Source of the DNA: IMCC26077 sp044344975 | GTDB lineage: Bacteria; Actinomycetota; Actinomycetes; Nanopelagicales; Nanopelagicaceae | Direction of reading: 5' to 3' | Assembly: GCA_044344975.1 (NCBI GenBank) | Contig: JBIJBY010000078.1 | Location: forward strand, 1-5,970 | Length of the DNA stretch: 5,970 bases | Shown here: piece after piece, positions 4,706 through 5,970 of the stretch | Layout of the letters: each line of letters begins with the position of its first letter | Position numbering within the stretch: position 1 is the stretch's first letter | Notes under the pieces: generated by a model | The model's database searches: none | Seen by the model: only the letters and a program-made list of their open reading frames with translations | What the model was told of the DNA's origin: nothing | Position numbers and translations under genes: made by a program

Positions 4706-5970
4706 ACCCACCTTGAGCCTGGGCAACCATCGCTTCAGCTGCCGCATTTAACCCTGAAATAGTGGTGATAATTGGAATTCCTCGCGCGACTGCAGAAGTT
4801 CTGATTCGCCAACCATCCTCGCGAGGTCCAGAACCAAAAGGTGTATTCACAACTAGCGAAACTGTCCCTGATTCAATGAGATCAAGAGCGGTTTTCTCGC
4901 CTTGAGGGCCGTTGCCTTCCGAGAACTTTCGAACGTTCTCTACCACTATGCCCTTCTCTGCGAGCGCTTTCGCTGTTCCTGTTGTTGCATAAAGCTGATA
5001 ACCCGCTTCGGCTAACTTCTTCGCACCCATGACACCTTCGCTCTTGTCACGATCTGCGAACGAAACAAATATCGCTCCCGAATTTGGCAACGCCCCAGAG
5101 GCTGCGCTTTGACTCTTTGAAAAAGCTCTTCCGAAGGTGCTATCACGTCCCATAACCTCACCAGTTGATCGCATCTCTGGCCCAAGCAGAGCATCGACGC
5201 CACTGCCATCTCGTTTTCTGAAGCGATTCCATGGCAGTACTGCCTCTTTAACGCTAATCCCACGGGCCACGCCATCTCCTTGAGCGGGCAAGAGGCCCTC
5301 TGTTCGCAATTGAGATATCTCTTTCCCAAGGGAGATTTGTGCGGCAGCTTTAGCGAGCGGAACTCCAATGGCCTTGCTCACAAACGGAACAGTCCGTGAT
5401 GCACGCGGGTTCGCTTCGAGTACGTATAAGGTGCCACCTTCGATAGCGAATTGGATGTTGACCAAACCTAACACTCCGATTCCGCGAGCAATCTTCTCTG
5501 TGGCAGTCCGAATTTCAGATAGAGCGCTTGTCGATAGATCTACTGGAGGTAAAACGCAAGCGGAATCCCCGGAGTGAATACCAGCCTCTTCGATATGTTC
5601 CATCACCCCAGCAAGGAAGAGCTCTTTACCGTCATAGAGAGCGTCAACATCTAGCTCGGTTGCATGATCCAAAAATCTATCCACTAGTACCGGGTGATCT
5701 GGGCTGATCTCAGTCGCTCGAGAGATGTAACTTTCTAGAGCCTGATTATCGTAAACAATCTCCATGCCTCGGCCACCAAGAACATATGAAGGGCGAACTA
5801 ATACTGGATAGCCAACGCGTTCTGCGATAGTTGCAGCATCTACGTACGAATACGCTAAACCAAACTCAGGCGCTCTTAACTGCTCTCGCTCTAGTAATGA
5901 ACCAAACTCACCACGATCTTCGGCAATATCAATTGATTCAGGGCTCGTTCCCACAATCGGCACTCCAGCA
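4671..5970 (-). CDS. carB: Carbamoyl phosphate synthetase large subunit, C-terminal part
   Basis: CarB makes carbamoyl phosphate from bicarbonate, ammonia (from glutamine via CarA) and two ATP, for pyrimidine and arginine synthesis. The window holds the last 432 residues of a protein usually near 1,070-1,110; the frame enters from the 5970 edge. Numbered from the first full codon, the second ATP-grasp domain, which phosphorylates carbamate, covers about 1-215. It shows GVPIVGTSPESID, VRPSYVLGGRGMEIVY (58-73), MEHIEEAGIHSGDSACVLPP (123-142) with nucleotide and metal ligands, LVNIQFAI and LEANPRASRTVPFVSKAIG (184-202). SVKEAVLPWNRF and LGPEMRSTGEVMG follow. The MGS-like allosteric domain runs from about 298 to the end, with YATTGTAKAL (327-336), a lysine in NVRKFSEG, and LVVNTPFGSG; comparable Thr and Lys residues bind UMP in the E. 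coli enzyme. The stop overlaps pyrK. CarA and the rest of carB should lie beyond 5970. Confidence 0.97.
   Translation of the reverse strand, partial: AGVPIVGTSPESIDIAEDRGEFGSLLEREQLRAPEFGLAYSYVDAATIAERVGYPVLVRPSYVLGGRGMEIVYDNQALESYISRATEISPDHPVLVDRFLDHATELDVDALYDGKELFLAGVMEHIEEAGIHSGDSACVLPPVDLSTSALSEIRTATEKIARGIGVLGLVNIQFAIEGGTLYVLEANPRASRTVPFVSKAIGVPLAKAAAQISLGKEISQLRTEGLLPAQGDGVARGISVKEAVLPWNRFRKRDGSGVDALLGPEMRSTGEVMGRDSTFGRAFSKSQSAASGALPNSGAIFVSFADRDKSEGVMGAKKLAEAGYQLYATTGTAKALAEKGIVVENVRKFSEGNGPQGEKTALDLIESGTVSLVVNTPFGSGPREDGWRIRTSAVARGIPIITTISGLNAAAEAMVAQAQGGFTVTSLQEWLR

Noticed and set aside
4222..4716. Plus-strand open frame of 164 codons
   Set aside because: It is antisense to pyrK and the end of carB, with no conserved motif and no ribosome site that I could see.
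5961..5963. GTG as start of a separate short carB-like gene
   Set aside because: The frame continues to the window edge and the residues before it (AG in front of VPIVGTSP) match internal CarB sequence, so the gene is cut by the window and not truncated.

Overview
The window is a gapless slice of a conserved actinobacterial chromosomal cluster. All eight genes lie on the minus strand, so transcription runs from high to low coordinates. The best taxonomic marker is mihF, the actinobacterial integration host factor. It sits directly before gmk, rpoZ and coaBC, an order I know from Mycobacterium and Streptomyces. By eye the base composition is near 50% GC, low for an actinobacterium. With the very tight packing this suggests a streamlined, moderate-GC lineage such as freshwater or marine pelagic actinobacteria (Nanopelagicales-like). 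That placement is an inference, not a proof.

Layout in transcription order: carB (3' part only, 5970-4671), pyrK (4683-3784), pyrD class 1B (3787-2852), pyrF (2855-2166), mihF (2128-1811), gmk (1806-1258), rpoZ (1213-932) and coaBC (903-1, its 3' end beyond the window). carB/pyrK, pyrK/pyrD and pyrD/pyrF overlap by 4 to 13 bases, which points to translational coupling. The remaining gaps are 4 to 44 bases. No stretch over 300 bases lacks a gene. No RNA gene, mobile element, CRISPR array or convincing terminator was seen.

How the genes work together: CarB makes carbamoyl phosphate, PyrD/PyrK oxidise dihydroorotate to orotate with NAD+ as likely acceptor, and PyrF makes UMP. Gmk phosphorylates GMP to GDP, feeding GTP and ppGpp pools. 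RpoZ is the omega subunit of RNA polymerase, mIHF is a nucleoid protein, and CoaBC makes 4'-phosphopantetheine, a reaction that in bacteria usually consumes CTP. The block therefore links nucleotide supply, transcription and CoA synthesis.

I found no evidence of an undescribed system; this is core metabolism. Worth a second look are an 11-bp imperfect inverted repeat covering the carB stop and pyrK start, a candidate leaderless promoter for mihF, NAD-linked dihydroorotate oxidation plus a short type-1 PyrF inside an actinobacterial pyr cluster, and non-canonical residues at two active-site positions of CoaBC.
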